DNA of 64,000 nt from Pipra filicauda (taxonomy: Eukaryota; Chordata; Aves; Passeriformes; Pipridae). Numbering within the stretch: position 1 is the first letter of the stretch; every line of letters starts with the position of its first letter. The DNA lies in contig NW_024104347.1 in NCBI RefSeq assembly GCF_003945595.2, forward strand, positions 1-64,000. Direction: 5' to 3'. A program made the position numbers and the translations under genes. Positions 37,801 through 48,590 of this stretch are shown one piece after another. The notes beneath the pieces were generated by a model. The model searched no databases, was not told the origin of the DNA, and saw only the letters and a program-made list of their open reading frames with translations.

Positions 37801-40800
37801 AAAAACAACAAAACAAAATATGAGAAGAAAGACATTAAAATTAGTATTTTTCAAATGTATTAATAACTCAAAAATGTTTTCTCTGTGCCTGTGAAAAGTC
37901 AATCAATAAAACTGTTGGGCTGTGCTCGAGGTTAAAATCTTTAAGTAGAGGCACAGGAACAAAGTAAGTGCTCATAAGCCTCTGTGTTCCTCATTCCAGC
38001 ATTGCTGTGTTAATGGTTTGCAAAACCACAGTGTTCTTTGCCTTTAAAAAACCCAAATAAATGGGGCAGAGAGTGATTTGTCTTCCAGACATATTGCAGT
38101 AATGCTATATTAACCAATTTCATAGATATGCACAAAAGCAGAAAGGGCAATAAGAAAACACAATCTGTTTTAGTGTCCTGGCAGGATATGCACAGCTGGG
38201 GGTAAAAATATTTTTGAAATTATTAAAAATCTTCTAAAATTCCCAAATGTCAGGTTTTGAGCTTGTTTCACTGAAGTATCCTAAAAGGCCCCAATAAAAA
38301 TGGTGAGTTCTCTCAGTAAAAACCTGGTTTTACAGCCTTTTATTCATAAAAGAGCAAGCATGTGTAAGTTGCAGTGAGCACCTTTTGTAAAATAAAATGG
38401 GAATAATTCTGTTTGCAGATAGCAAAGCTTTCTAAAATAAGTACAACAATAAATAAAAGCCAAAACTGTTAAAAAAAAAAAACAAACACCAAAAATAAAA
38501 AACTGAATTTATCCTCGTTGCAGCAAGAAGGATGACTATGCACAGTTTTGTTTTTAATTCAGATCCAATTCTTGACACTGTGAGTACTTTTTCACAACTG
38601 AAGTCATCTTTCCTGAACTGAACTTCCTCTAAGATACCTACGTTTTTCTTCTGACAAGTATAATCTGCGTGGAAAAAAAATAGCAATGAGGAAAAGCAAG
38701 TGCTCCTACAATACTTGCTGATTAAAATTTTGATTAATGCTGCTTTTTCTGGATAGTGAATTTGCATGAAATTAAATTTAAATTTGCGTGGAGATGAAAA
38801 TTTCTAAAGTTAATTGTAGATAAAAAAGAGAGAGTGACACCTGCTGGGCTTGGAGCTGTGTTAAAGCTGCTGGTTTAGTAATTTTTAAGGGCAAGATATT
38901 TTTGTTCAGTATTTTTAGGAGCTGAACTTTGAATAAATGCTTTTCTAGTGACTTAAACTAAATCTTGTGAAGTATCATACTTCATTGAATATTAAATCCT
39001 TCACTGCTTTTTATAAAGTTGTTACAAAGACTTTATTTTCCCAGGCTTCTTATGGACAGGGAAAAAGGGAGAGTTAGAAATCAGAATAATATTGAGGAAT
39101 TCTTCATTATTAAAATATTCATTATTTAGGTGTAGGGGTTTTTTATTAAAAGAAGGGTAAACAAATGACAAGCTTGATCTAGAAAATGAACATTCATAAA
39201 ATAACTTCTAAGGCTCTGCTAGACCATACTGAAAGGGATAATTTGTATTAAATTCAGTTTGGCAAATTAGTTATTGTTGATTTGTTGTAATCTGTGATTA
39301 GTGTTGCTAATATTGCTATAAAAATCAATGGAAAACTTGTTAAAAAGCTCTAGTCAAGGAGCAGTTTTATTTGGTGTCAGTATGATTTAGTTGGTTGTTT
39401 AGAAGTGTGGAAGATGGATTGTAAGAAAAGAACAGCTGTTCTCAGAAAGAAAATAAATTTTTAATGAAACCCAAGAAACTGAGTTTTTAAAATATACAGA
39501 TATTTTCAATGTGGAAAAGCAGACCAAGACCATCAATACAAAGATTTAATGGGTATAGAACACTTTTGTGCATTCTTGGATTCAGAAAAAACCAAGTCAC
39601 TCTGTTCACAAGTCAAGTATTAGATTCTATGGTACTTTAATTCATGTATCCTTTTCACCAGGAATTTTGGGAGTTTTTAAGTGAAATATTCATATCACAA
39701 AGAAGTGAAGCTCATGGAATAGCAGGATGTCTTCCCAAGTTAAGTATCACTTGAAACATAAGATTCTCTATTCAGAAAAGCTTGTCAGACTTAAATAAGA
39801 TCCTTCTAAACCATTCAAAATTAGCAAAAGTGGGAAGAGTACTGCTTCTGCTATTTTATAGATAAGCACCAGTTTTTGTCATTTAGGTCAAAGTTGAAAG
39901 CAAGGCTTTTGTTGTTGTTTGGGACTTTTTGTGACTCAGGTAGGAAGCCGAGGCAGTTGGGAATGTCTGTAGCTATCTTACCAGTGTGGCTGCATATTAT
40001 GGAGAGAAAAAAAAAAAGGAGGGGTTTGTCTTTTTAAATTTTACCTCTCTCTGGAATGGAATCTGCTGCTTGACTGAGTCTAATGTATATGCATATTCTT
40101 TCAAAGTTGATTAAAGCAAGGAACATCAACATATGCTTATCCAATAATGATGACCTCAAATAATTCCTATCCCCTCCCAATCCCTGTGTCACCAAGAGGA
40201 TTGGCAGGGTTTCCATGCTGCTTTATTCCTCTGCCTATTCAGGCACCGTATTTTTCCTGTATTAGACTCTGCTTCATTGCCTATAAAACTGTCTTGCTTT
40301 AAAGTCTGTTTCATGTAAACCCAATTATAAGGAACTGTGTCTTTATCCTATAAAATCCTGTAACTTCTAGGAAGGCTTTAATTTTTTAATAAAAAATATT
40401 TTATTTCAGTTTTACTATTGCATTCTCATCTTTGATGCATTTTTCAAACAGTAGGGGAGGATGCTAAGGAGAAATGACATCCTACAAACAAAGCCAAGTA
40501 CCATCTAGGTGTAGGAAGAAATAATCAGTGGAACAGGAGGGAAAAAAAGTAACTATACCTGCTTAAGAAATCTGTCAGATGCATGGCTGTGCTTAGCTAA
40601 CACATTTGGCAGAGCAGGGTTTTCATATTCAAATTGAGGATTGTATGTGAAATCTGAGTTGAAGAATTTAATCTTCTCTTTCTCCACATTGGAGGGCTTG
40701 ATTGCAGTTAGTAAACAGAGTTTTTGGCCAGACACATCGCCTTCTTTTCCCTTGCTTTTTGAGGACTGGGATTGCTTTGGCTTTGTCAGATTAAAATGCC

Positions 40801-43800
40801 TCTTAGTTCTACTTCTGGGTCGAGGTGGCAGTCCCGTGCTGCTCCCTGCAACTGAAATACTGTTTGTAAACTTCACACTGGTAGCCACTGGGCTAGTGAC
40901 GATGATGGAGGGCTGCCTGTTTGTGCAGTACCACCCACTGCTGAGCAAGGGTAGCGGGGCTTTGACTTTGCGGTGCTCGTTGCTTCGCAAGGTGGTAGAA
41001 CACTTGGAGGTTTTCCTGTGTTTCTTGTGGTGAGCAGATGACTGCTTTTGAGCGTGGTGTTTTTTCTCCTCCTTGCTCTGCAGAAGGACATTGTAGCTAC
41101 TGGTTCCTGTCGTGAAAATGTCCTTAAGGATCCCAGAAGGTGAATGCTGGAGGCTGTTTTCATTATTAATGTTCAGCTTATCTACTTCCAGACTCAGGAT
41201 TGATTTCCTAGAAAGCTCTGTCTTAGGCCAGTGAAGTTTTTCTGCATTTGGTGGGAGGGGAAGGAGGGGAAGAAAAAAAAAGAAAAAGATGAGGACAAAT
41301 TTGATTTTTCGCACAGCAGTACAAAGCTTAAGGACTCAAAACTGCAACATAAATGAAACACAATCTTGACTTCTAGACACAGGGGAGAATTGAGTGTGCA
41401 TATTACTTTTGAACAATTAGACTGGGACTTGCAAGCATGAGATACTTGTTTAGCTGGATCTTACCTCTCCATGCACAACTACACTATAGCTTAAAACTAA
41501 GTTGTTTAACACAAGACTGTGGGATTTCATGAATGTTTACTATTACATTAACAAATGTTTAGTTTTGAGAAAAATCCGATCGGTCTTTATCGTGCAAGGA
41601 AGCCTTTCTGTATGGATAAAGAAAAAAAATAAGAAACTGTATAGGAGTATGTGAGCAGTATTTACGGTGAAGTCCCACAGGGATCTGTGCTGTGATATAA
41701 GCAGTCTGGTGTGATCTCATCTGCAAAATGTGATTCACAGAATTTACTCTCAGCCAAGGATGAGAACTTCAGAATGGGTCAGACACTGTGAACAATTTAC
41801 ACCACCATACCAATAGTAATATAAGCTTAAAAGATGTCAGTTTCACGTGTTCGGTCTTAACCCAGACAGTAAGCTGTATTTACAGAGGAGAGAGAAGAGA
41901 GATCAGCTAGTTATGCTCCTCGAAAGCCTTAAGACAACACTGGTAATTTCATCTATTCAAAGCTGTTCTACAGTAACAGCTGGCTTTACAGTGTTTCTTC
42001 TCAAGTGTTTTCTTAAACTAACTAAATGCAAGAAGCAAATGAGGTTCTTTTAATGAATGAACTCTCCTTTCTTGCTCTGACCCCTGGCACAGCCTTCAGG
42101 GGGAGACAGGTCCCTGGTGCAGAGCAGCTGCATGGAAGAATCAGCGAGGATTAAAACTGCATTTAACATTTGTGCAGGCTTGTTAGAGAGAAGTGACACT
42201 GCTTCGCTGGTTCCAATCGTTCCCTTCTCTTGACAACCAGTTCATCCTAGAACATCAGGTGAGGCAAAAGTAAGGGTACAAATAAACAGCGCCACAGAGA
42301 AATGCTTCCTACTTCTGCACATAAAATGAGAGGATTCACAGAAGAGGAGATGTGGCTGGAGCTTGATTAAAGCCCGCAAAAGGGATTTGAGCTTCATCCG
42401 ACAGTTATACATAGCTGAGCCGTAATTACTTTACATACAGTAATTATACTCTGAATGGAACATTAGCAAGAAATCATTAAATGCCTCCAAGGGGAAAAAA
42501 ATTGATGGTAGTTTAATTTCAGCTTTATTTTCACAGTAAAATGAGGGTTCGCTCCCAACATAAGCACCATGACAACGTATTTCATGCTGCTGGACCTCTG
42601 TCAGTTCCATGTCAGCCTGTGTTCCTCAGTTCTCCTGAAGATGCTGTCTGAAAAAGCAAGAAGACAGAGGTCCTATTCACATGAACGTACAATTGGCAAT
42701 GTGTGGCCTGGGTATTTCCTCCACTGGAAAGATAGAGATAGAGGCATTAGATTATTCTCTTTCACAGAAGCATGTGTATCTTATGCAAACTCAGTTTTGT
42801 TTTGTGGTAAGTTTGAGAATTCCCTTTCTATGCTTGGCACAGGAATGTGCTCCTTGGCATTCCTGTTCAGATTCTGTCAGATCGTTCTCATCACATATGT
42901 GACAACCTGCCTACATGGTTTATCTTGCTTTACCATGAGCTGTCATGGTGAGAAACCACAGTTCCCTATCACAAGGAAAACAACATCAAGCTAACTACAT
43001 AAAATAAGATGCATTTTTTGGACAACAGAATGGGATGACCACTCTCATACTTCTTGGCAAGTATTTGAGATTAACTTCACACCGTAACAACTATTACAGT
43101 ATGAGAATCCTTATTTTTAAGAAGGGTAAATGAAAACCAAGGTTTCCAGAATGTCTGAATCCATATTAAACTTCTGAGCATGTGACTTTCCTTGCACAGA
43201 CAAAATTGAAGTTGGAAATTACACAGCTACTTCTTAAAATACAGGCAAGGGAATAATGTAACACTAATGGCATTAACACTTCACCTTCTCTACTAACCAA
43301 TTCATAAAAGCCACAAGGAGCACAAAATACTTAAATTGCTCCTACATAGGGAATAATTTTAACTAATAACACACATGTAGCTAAGAAGTGATAAATAGAA
43401 AAGAAAAAACCAGAAACTGAATTCAAAGAAACAACTCAAAATGACCTCAGATCATATCACCCTCCCTCCTCTCCCTCAAGCTCTTGTGTCAATCTAATAT
43501 CAAAAACTCATGACAGCAAGCTTTCAGAGCTAAGTAGTACACTTGGCCAGTAATAAATGCATTTATATGTAGACAATTGCTCAACATCATAAGCCAGAAT
43601 TCTCCTGAAAGTGTCACAAATGGTGATTGAGTGCTGAACACGCACTGGCAGTTTTCACATGCACATGGCTGATATCAAAAATAGTCGTCCCCGATTCTGT
43701 AGTTACTTTATATGCACAATCTCGTAGCAAAGTGATTTTTCAGCTGCCAAACTAAGTGTGGCTGTCCTTAATTTCTCTCCAACTAAAGAAAGGATAATGT

Positions 43801-46800
43801 TCATGCCTATTTGTTCTGGAAACCTAGAATCAACAGGTAATCCAGCAGATTTGAAATATTGTAATAGATAACACAGCAGTTTTCACAGAAGCCATTTAAC
43901 TGCTTTTCTAAAATTCTGCATAGGTCCTCTGAACATCATTATTTTACCAAATAACATAGAAAATAATACTTGAGAGTATGTCAACATCATGTCTCAAAGC
44001 ACTAAGCTAAAGTTCTTTCTTCAGTATGTTTGTTTAAACAGATGTTTTAAACTCGCTTATATCTGTAAATCAGACAGCATCAACCAAACTAAGAATACAC
44101 TGTCTTCTAGGAAGCGTGACTTACAAAGCTATATCCAAGAGTTTCCAAGGATTAGCAATGCCTGATGATTGAAATGGAGGTCTAACATTCTGAATATAAA
44201 ACCAAGTAATTGCACAGCCTGCCTTCTGAAAACGTGCTTCAGTGTTCCAAAAATTACTGAGATAACCACACTATTATAAAATAGCCAGTCAGAGAATGGA
44301 TTATCAACCCGGATTAATTGCATAGACTGCTTAGCAGTGATTTCCAGCTTTTAAATTCTGGATACCAAAGGACAGATGTCTACAGATTACTTCTAAAAGG
44401 CAAATTGAAAATTACCATACTATGGCATAACTCTATCCTGCATATCATGCTACAGATCATATAGGTTCTATCTTTTGTATCTCATACACGTGTTACTTGT
44501 GTTCTGAAAACACAAATCTGAATTTCCTGACTTTACATATTTGAGTTTTTGCAGTAGAAGACTGTCAAAAGAACATAAGCCCAGGCCTCCAATTACTTTT
44601 GAGAACCTCTATAAAAACATGACATTTACATACAAAGATTTACTTCATTGTTCTTGCTTCCAAACACTCAAAAGTGACAAAGCCCCAAGTCCTTCAACAA
44701 ATAAAAAAACCTAATGACAAAACTAACATAGCCTCTTCCCAAAATATTTTCCATCATGCTTACTTCCATTTATTTATATTTTGTTCCTCTTTGCAACAAA
44801 ACAGTAATAAAAACATAGGTCCTAGAGACATGGGTGAAATAGTATGTGAAACAATCTGCCAGATTTAGAGTGCAAGGTGATGTACACATAAGCAAGGAGG
44901 GGGAAGAAGAGCTGCCTGTCCCCATTTTGGCATAATCAGGGTACCAAAGGACAGAAACCCCTTCCGTTAACGGCAGCTTCGTCCATTTTGGGCCAGAGTA
45001 GAGCTCTACCCCTCTTTAGAGTCACAGTGTTTGGCTTCTGCTATCCCATATGGTGGGCTAACAGGGCAGTCAGCCACCCAATGGCAACTCCTCCTGTGTT
45101 TCTAAAGAATCTCACAAGAGAGCAGGTTGTGCCCTAGCCACAAGCCCATCATTGTCAAGGTATCTGTTGGAATTGCCAGTACAGGACTTATTCCATCCTG
45201 CAGACAAATGTATCATGTGTCACAGAACAATTCAAAATATCACAGAATTGACTTTGCAAAAATTGCCCCTGCCTGTGTAACTTCCATTCATATACATGTA
45301 GCTATTCCAGTGTCACAGCAGTACTGGAAAGGGGATGGAGTCCAAGACTGCTAACAGAGGATATGCGGGAACCACAAATCTCATTATAATTCCGCACTAA
45401 TGAAACACTTTCCATGTGGAAGTTGCATCCCAGTCACTAGCCTTAAACCTTGCATCATTGCAAACACTGTCTAATCTTGTCAGTGGTTATTTGTTAGGAA
45501 AAATATGTTCGATTTTACATTATATTCAGGAGCTAGATTATATTATTGGTCTCCATCCTTTAGAAACTGATAAATTTAGCTAATCTTGTATTAAGTTAAT
45601 AATATGTGTGATAAAATTCCATTAGATTTTAGATTTAGAAATTTCTAGACTTTAGACAGTGTTGTATAAATATCTTCCTCTAGGCTACAGGGCAGCTACT
45701 ATCTAAGCAGCTTCTTAAATATCTGTTCCATAGGTGGAATGAGGTTAATGACAAGTATTTGTGGGCACAGATCTCTCTCTGTCCAGCTGGCCTTGCTCTA
45801 AAATAATAGACAGCTCCTGCAGTTTTCAAGCAGCTGTCACTCAGGTTATAAATGCACAAAGGACAAATCCTTTCCAAAGTGCAAGTATGATTCTTAAGGT
45901 GCTTAGCAAAGATGTTCATGGAGCAGTTCCTCTTGTCCTAGGAAGGTAATGGTCTGAGCCACTACTTTAGGTTTTCAGTTCACCATTACCACGCTGGAAT
46001 ATGGTTGAATTTCTTTTTGCTCAGAATCAGAAATAATTTCCAAGAGCTTGACTTGAATTTTAAAATTTATAGAAATGCAAACAATGTACGTGATTTGTCT
46101 ACAAGTAGTAAATACCTAAGTTTGAAACAGAGATCAGAAGAAAATACACAGATGTGACAAGATTCCTTCTTTGACACATCATGTAAAGGTACAATTACAT
46201 TAGAAAGAAATATTTGTCTTCAATATTCAGACAATTTGAATAGATTAACAACTCCCTGTAGTTTATGAACTCTATAGTTTATGAACTCTAGCCTGTATGG
46301 TTGTAGTGCAGAGGGCTGTAGAAAAAATATTCTGCAAAACCAGGAAACATAAAATGTTGTATGTGAATCTGTAATGTTCCACTACCTCTCAATGCCGCAG
46401 GCTTGTTTGTGGCATAACAGAACCTGACCAGAATCCTATATTCTATTTCTTCACCACTATAAACACCTTTAAGGTTTACAAACACTCCAGTTTTGAGCAG
46501 AAGCTGTCAGGCAACTTGAACTAGACAGACTATAATATAATTCTGTCTATAATGAAAATGGTTTAACGGTAGAACTAGGCAATAAGTGCCTGTAAAAAGA
46601 CTGGCACTGAGTTATCTTCTATTTTCACAAGCATCTTAGTTATTAACTAGAGCCTGTATGATGTTGGGAACTTTGACATTTAACCTAAGACTTTTTTTCC
46701 CCCAAAAAAATATCTACCTATTTACTTTACTTCTGTAAATGTGTTATCTGTCATTCAACTTTTAATTCTGAGTGTCAAAACCAAGGGCAAGTTTCAGCCA

Positions 46801-48191
46801 TCATACAACTTGTATGTCTGATTCATTAACCGCCACATTTACAGGACTGATTGGCATGATTTTGAACTCTGCAATTTGGATTTTCTTCTTCGAAATTACG
46901 ATGATATACAAGATGTACCCTTTCAACCTTAAAAAAAAAAAGTATGAACTGACTTGCCAGCAGTTTCTTGCATGCACATTTCTACACTGAAATACGGCAT
47001 TATGTAACTGACTCCAAATTTGTGTTCTTCAAATTAAATTATATGAGCAGAGTAATAATAAGTAAAAGTGAAGACTTGGCCCTAATGAAATCAAGTAACA
47101 AACTCCCATTGATTTAATAGACTCAGGATATAATCACAAACCACTGATTTATACGCAGACTTGCACAGAATGAAGCTCCCATCCGAGCAGATCTCTGATT
47201 TGTTCTACTGCAGCACAGGTGTGGTCAGGAATATTTGATGGAGGGATATGGACCCAAAATAACTATCTTGCAAGAAATCTCTTCCTTTAAGATTGCAGCT
47301 GCTGTTGTGCATCTCTAGAGCTGCTCTGATCTATCCCATGAACTTTATTTCTATTCCCAGTACCAGAAGCAAGACACTAGTCATATCCATGCACAGATGG
47401 AACAGTAGATAAATTATGCACAGCGAGAGTAGCTGTAAGAGATCTTAATTACGATTGTAACAGTACTGAATGAGGGGACACTAAGACACTTCCACCTCTT
47501 CTAGATAGATTTCTCCATGACAAAGAAACACTAGCTCGAGCAGCTGAAGTAATGACACATGAAATTGCATCAAATTCAAGCAAGGAAAACATCCAAGTGA
47601 AAAATTTGTTTTGCGGCAGCAACTGTATTATAGGTTTTCCTGCATTCTACATGTACGCAGCATGGAACATGACAGTTTTGTGTAGCATCAAATACTTTTC
47701 CATATTATCGTTATATAGTCATAATACAGGTTTTTATACACACGTACCATAGGGATTTGTTAACTTCTCTGAAAACATAGCACAGAGCAGAGCCAAAGAG
47801 TGAAAGACACCGGCTATCATTAGTAATAGTTTTATTGGCATTCTTTCTTGCATCTTCTGTCCCTCGCTCCAGCGGAGCGGGTGTTACATCCACACTCCCC
47901 AGCGTCCCGGGGAAGGGTCAGGGCCCGCAGGACTCGCTCGTACTCACAGAGGGGGCTTCTGCAGCGCCGTCTCTCCTGGAGACAGGCAGGTGTGGAGCTC
48001 CTTCCCCAGGGACCAGGGCACGCACGGAGACCCCCCGGTGCCTGGCCGGGTGATGCTTTCCCGGGAGGGATGGAGGGAGGGCTGGCAGCCCGCCGGCTGC
48101 CCTCGGGCGCTGTTTGGAACGAGACCCCTCTCACCCGCTCCCGGGCGCGGCCGGGGCGGTACTCACCGGTGACACAGATGGACTCCAGCAT
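22715..48191 (-). CDS. MATCAP2: MATCAP2 (KIAA0895), putative tubulin tyrosine carboxypeptidase, complete
   Basis: A member of the MATCAP family (formerly DUF1704/KIAA0895). Its paralogue MATCAP1 removes the C-terminal tyrosine of alpha-tubulin, so a microtubule detyrosinase role is inferred. Coding exons in transcript order are 48167-48191, 40559-41241, 31571-31714, 29289-29421, 27831-28136, 27215-27312 and 22715-22876. They sum to 1551 nt, or 516 residues plus TAA, close to the roughly 520 I recall for human. Residues 1-236 are a basic, Ser/Lys/His-rich, probably disordered region ending in YNPQFEYENPALP. The catalytic domain follows. HEIGTH (326-331) is the HExxxH zinc motif, and one of the two Glu in PTEEG (361-362) is the likely third ligand. 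No signal peptide or membrane segment is present. The start MLESICVTE has A at -3 and sits in a CpG island. The gene is convergent with EEPD1 and divergent from ANLN. Confidence 0.94.
22877..27214 (-). other. MATCAP2: MATCAP2 last intron, with CR1 insertion
   Basis: A 4.3 kb phase-0 intron. A CR1 fragment lies at about 25525-25957. No other exon or repeat was recognised. Confidence 0.85.
25525..25957 (+). mobile_element. CR1 LINE 3' fragment (antisense to MATCAP2)
   Basis: + oriented CR1 3' end. CATCTCTCCTATGAGGAAAG and the following TTCAGCCTGGAGAA match the CR1 ORF2 C-terminal coding pattern. VRVVKHWHRPLRGVVESPSV reads as a CR1 ORF2 end, and the tail ends ...aactgatctgtgat. Internal stops and indels are present, so it is an old, inactive copy lying antisense within the MATCAP2 intron. 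Confidence 0.85.
27215..27312 (-). CDS. MATCAP2: MATCAP2 coding exon 6
   Basis: A 98-nt exon: two bases completing a Gly codon plus 32 codons. The acceptor is cctttcag and the donor aaag|gtgagc on the - strand. It encodes CFNKDQVYLDGILRILRYRE and SIDFYLLTALGK, a helical part of the carboxypeptidase domain. Confidence 0.94.
27313..27830 (-). other. MATCAP2: MATCAP2 intron 5 (short)
   Basis: A 518-nt phase-1 intron. Nothing further was recognised in it. Confidence 0.9.
27831..28136 (-). CDS. MATCAP2: MATCAP2 coding exon 5 (second half of HExxxH site)
   Basis: A 306-nt exon with 101 full codons and a split Gly at each end. The acceptor is cttttcag and the donor ccag|gtgggt. It starts with the TH that completes HEIGTH, followed by YFRGFNNNSQPWC, the PTEEGLASIHSVLFRKDPF segment carrying the likely Glu ligand, ALLYYTVYQASQMSF and WDYCVRAKRGW. 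Confidence 0.95.
28137..29288 (-). other. MATCAP2: MATCAP2 intron 4, splitting the HEIGTH motif
   Basis: A 1.15 kb phase-1 intron interrupting the Gly codon inside the zinc-binding HEIGTH motif. No repeat or RNA gene was recognised. Confidence 0.9.
29289..29421 (-). CDS. MATCAP2: MATCAP2 coding exon 4 (first half of HExxxH site)
   Basis: 133 nt, 44 codons plus one base. The acceptor is cctcttcag and the donor attg|gtatga. It encodes IVVHLTEDLLSRASMTVVNG, then PTLTINISTAREHWLEGML and RHEI with the first base of the Gly codon. H326 and E327 of the metallopeptidase motif are here. Confidence 0.95.
29422..31570 (-). other. MATCAP2: MATCAP2 intron 3
   Basis: A 2.15 kb AT-rich phase-0 intron. No recognisable repeat or RNA gene. 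Confidence 0.85.
31571..31714 (-). CDS. MATCAP2: MATCAP2 coding exon 3
   Basis: A 144-nt exon of 48 codons, phase 0 at both ends, with acceptor ttttatag and donor gag|gtaagt. It encodes SINIMERTLQKYGSYEKFEQ, then ATGGSLLTKSRIWNRVRKYM and VKEGCLGE, the conserved N-terminal part of the catalytic domain. Confidence 0.95.
31715..40558 (-). other. MATCAP2: MATCAP2 intron 2 (large, AT-rich)
   Basis: An 8.8 kb phase-0 intron with no recognisable CR1 copy. A GC-rich island with a long open frame lies at about 33412-33786. Otherwise AT-rich unique sequence with short A- and T-runs. Confidence 0.8.
33412..33786 (-). other. GC-rich open stretch in MATCAP2 intron 2, unidentified
   Basis: On the - strand a frame is open for 125 codons between a stop at 33787-33789 and the TAG at 33409-33411. 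The first ATG is at 33652-33654. The translation includes LDLQLELAWWRGSFGRAGG and TKTGWLYGEP-type segments; I recognise no family. Local GC content is clearly higher than in the surrounding intron. It could be a remnant of an insertion, an unannotated alternative exon, or chance. Confidence 0.25.
40559..41241 (-). CDS. MATCAP2: MATCAP2 coding exon 2 (disordered N-terminal region)
   Basis: A 683-nt exon: two bases completing codon 9 plus 227 codons. The acceptor is accaaatgcag after a long pyrimidine tract, and the donor is cag|gtatag. It encodes KLHWPKTELSRKSILSLEVD, GILKDIFTTGTSSYNVLLQS, a Lys/His/Ser-rich stretch (KEEKKHHAQKQSSAHHKKHR), several SP/TP sites, SRTKRHFNLTKPKQSQSSKS, then the conserved FNSDFTYNPQFEYENPALP and KHSHASDRFLKQ. 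Its composition suggests disorder and a possible microtubule-binding role, which is inferred. Confidence 0.94.
41242..48166 (-). other. MATCAP2: MATCAP2 intron 1
   Basis: A 6.9 kb phase-1 intron. Its 3' end (+ 41244-41290) is a long C/T tract on the transcribed-sense (-) strand. No confident repeat was found; a possible reverse-transcriptase-like remnant lies near 41665. Confidence 0.85.
48167..48191 (-). CDS. MATCAP2: MATCAP2 first coding exon (MLESICVT)
   Basis: 25 coding nt: ATG at 48189-48191, eight codons and one base, then donor ccg|gtgagt. Joined to exon 2 it reads MLESICVTEKLHWPKTE, which matches the N-terminus I recall for human KIAA0895. A is at -3. The exon lies in a CpG island and its 5' UTR extends to higher coordinates. 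Reading through the donor stays open for about 110 codons in GC-rich sequence, but that is not expected to be coding. Confidence 0.87.
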
Positions 48192-48424
48192 GATGCTCCG
48201 CCGGGCAGTGCCGCCGCTCTGCCCTGCCGGCTTCCCCCTGCGCGGCGGGCTCCCGTCTCGTGGGCGGGGAGCCCTGAGGGGAAACGGGCGGGGAGGCAGC
48301 GAGCAGCGCCGGGCACGGCGCAGGATGAGCCCGCCTCGGCGCCTCCCCGGATCCAGGAGAGCGCGGCTGGCCCCGGGCCGGCAGGCGGGAGCCGCGCCGC
48401 CGGCTCCCCCGCCCGCCCCTGCAC

Positions 48425-48444
48425 ACTACATGTCCCGGCGTGCC
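48425..48444 (+). promoter_or_regulatory. ZNF143/THAP11-like SBS element
   Basis: ACTACATGTCCCGGCGTGCC closely follows the ACTACAnnTCCCrGCrTGC pattern of ZNF143/THAP11 (SNAC) promoter motifs. Confidence 0.55.
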
Positions 48445-48486
48445 TCGCGCGGCCTGAACGCTGGCAGGGGCGGGGCGCGGGCGCGC

Positions 48487-48506
48487 TGCACCCTGGGATC
48501 TGTAGT
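48487..48506 (-). promoter_or_regulatory. Second ZNF143/THAP11-like SBS element, opposite orientation
   Basis: On the - strand the sequence is ACTACAGATCCCAGGGTGCA, a near match to the same motif. It faces the first copy about 43 bp away. Confidence 0.55.
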
Positions 48507-48590
48507 GCAGCAGTATCCCGCCCCGCCTACCGCTACTCCGGGATATTGCCGACACAGCCCGCTTTATCCCACCGGCACGGCTGGGTGCCA

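Larger units (their letters stand above)
47870..48590. promoter_or_regulatory. MATCAP2: CpG-island promoter of MATCAP2
   Basis: About 700 bp dense in CpG and G+C within AT-rich surroundings, covering the first coding exon and upstream DNA. It has no obvious TATA box. Two ZNF143/SNAC-like elements lie at 48425-48444 and 48487-48506. The transcription start is probably within about 48200-48520. Confidence 0.72.

Noticed and set aside
41242..41314. A continuous frame upstream of MATCAP2 exon 2 that looks like a hydrophobic, signal-peptide-like N-terminus
   Set aside because: The hydrophobic Phe/Leu/Pro run is the translated polypyrimidine tract of the splice acceptor, the frame begins with GTG and not ATG, and the real N-terminus MLESICVTE splices in perfectly from 48191.
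42569..42994. 141-codon open frame in MATCAP2 intron 1
   Set aside because: It runs against the gene, shows no recognised motif or splice context, and intron sequence of this length yields such frames by chance.
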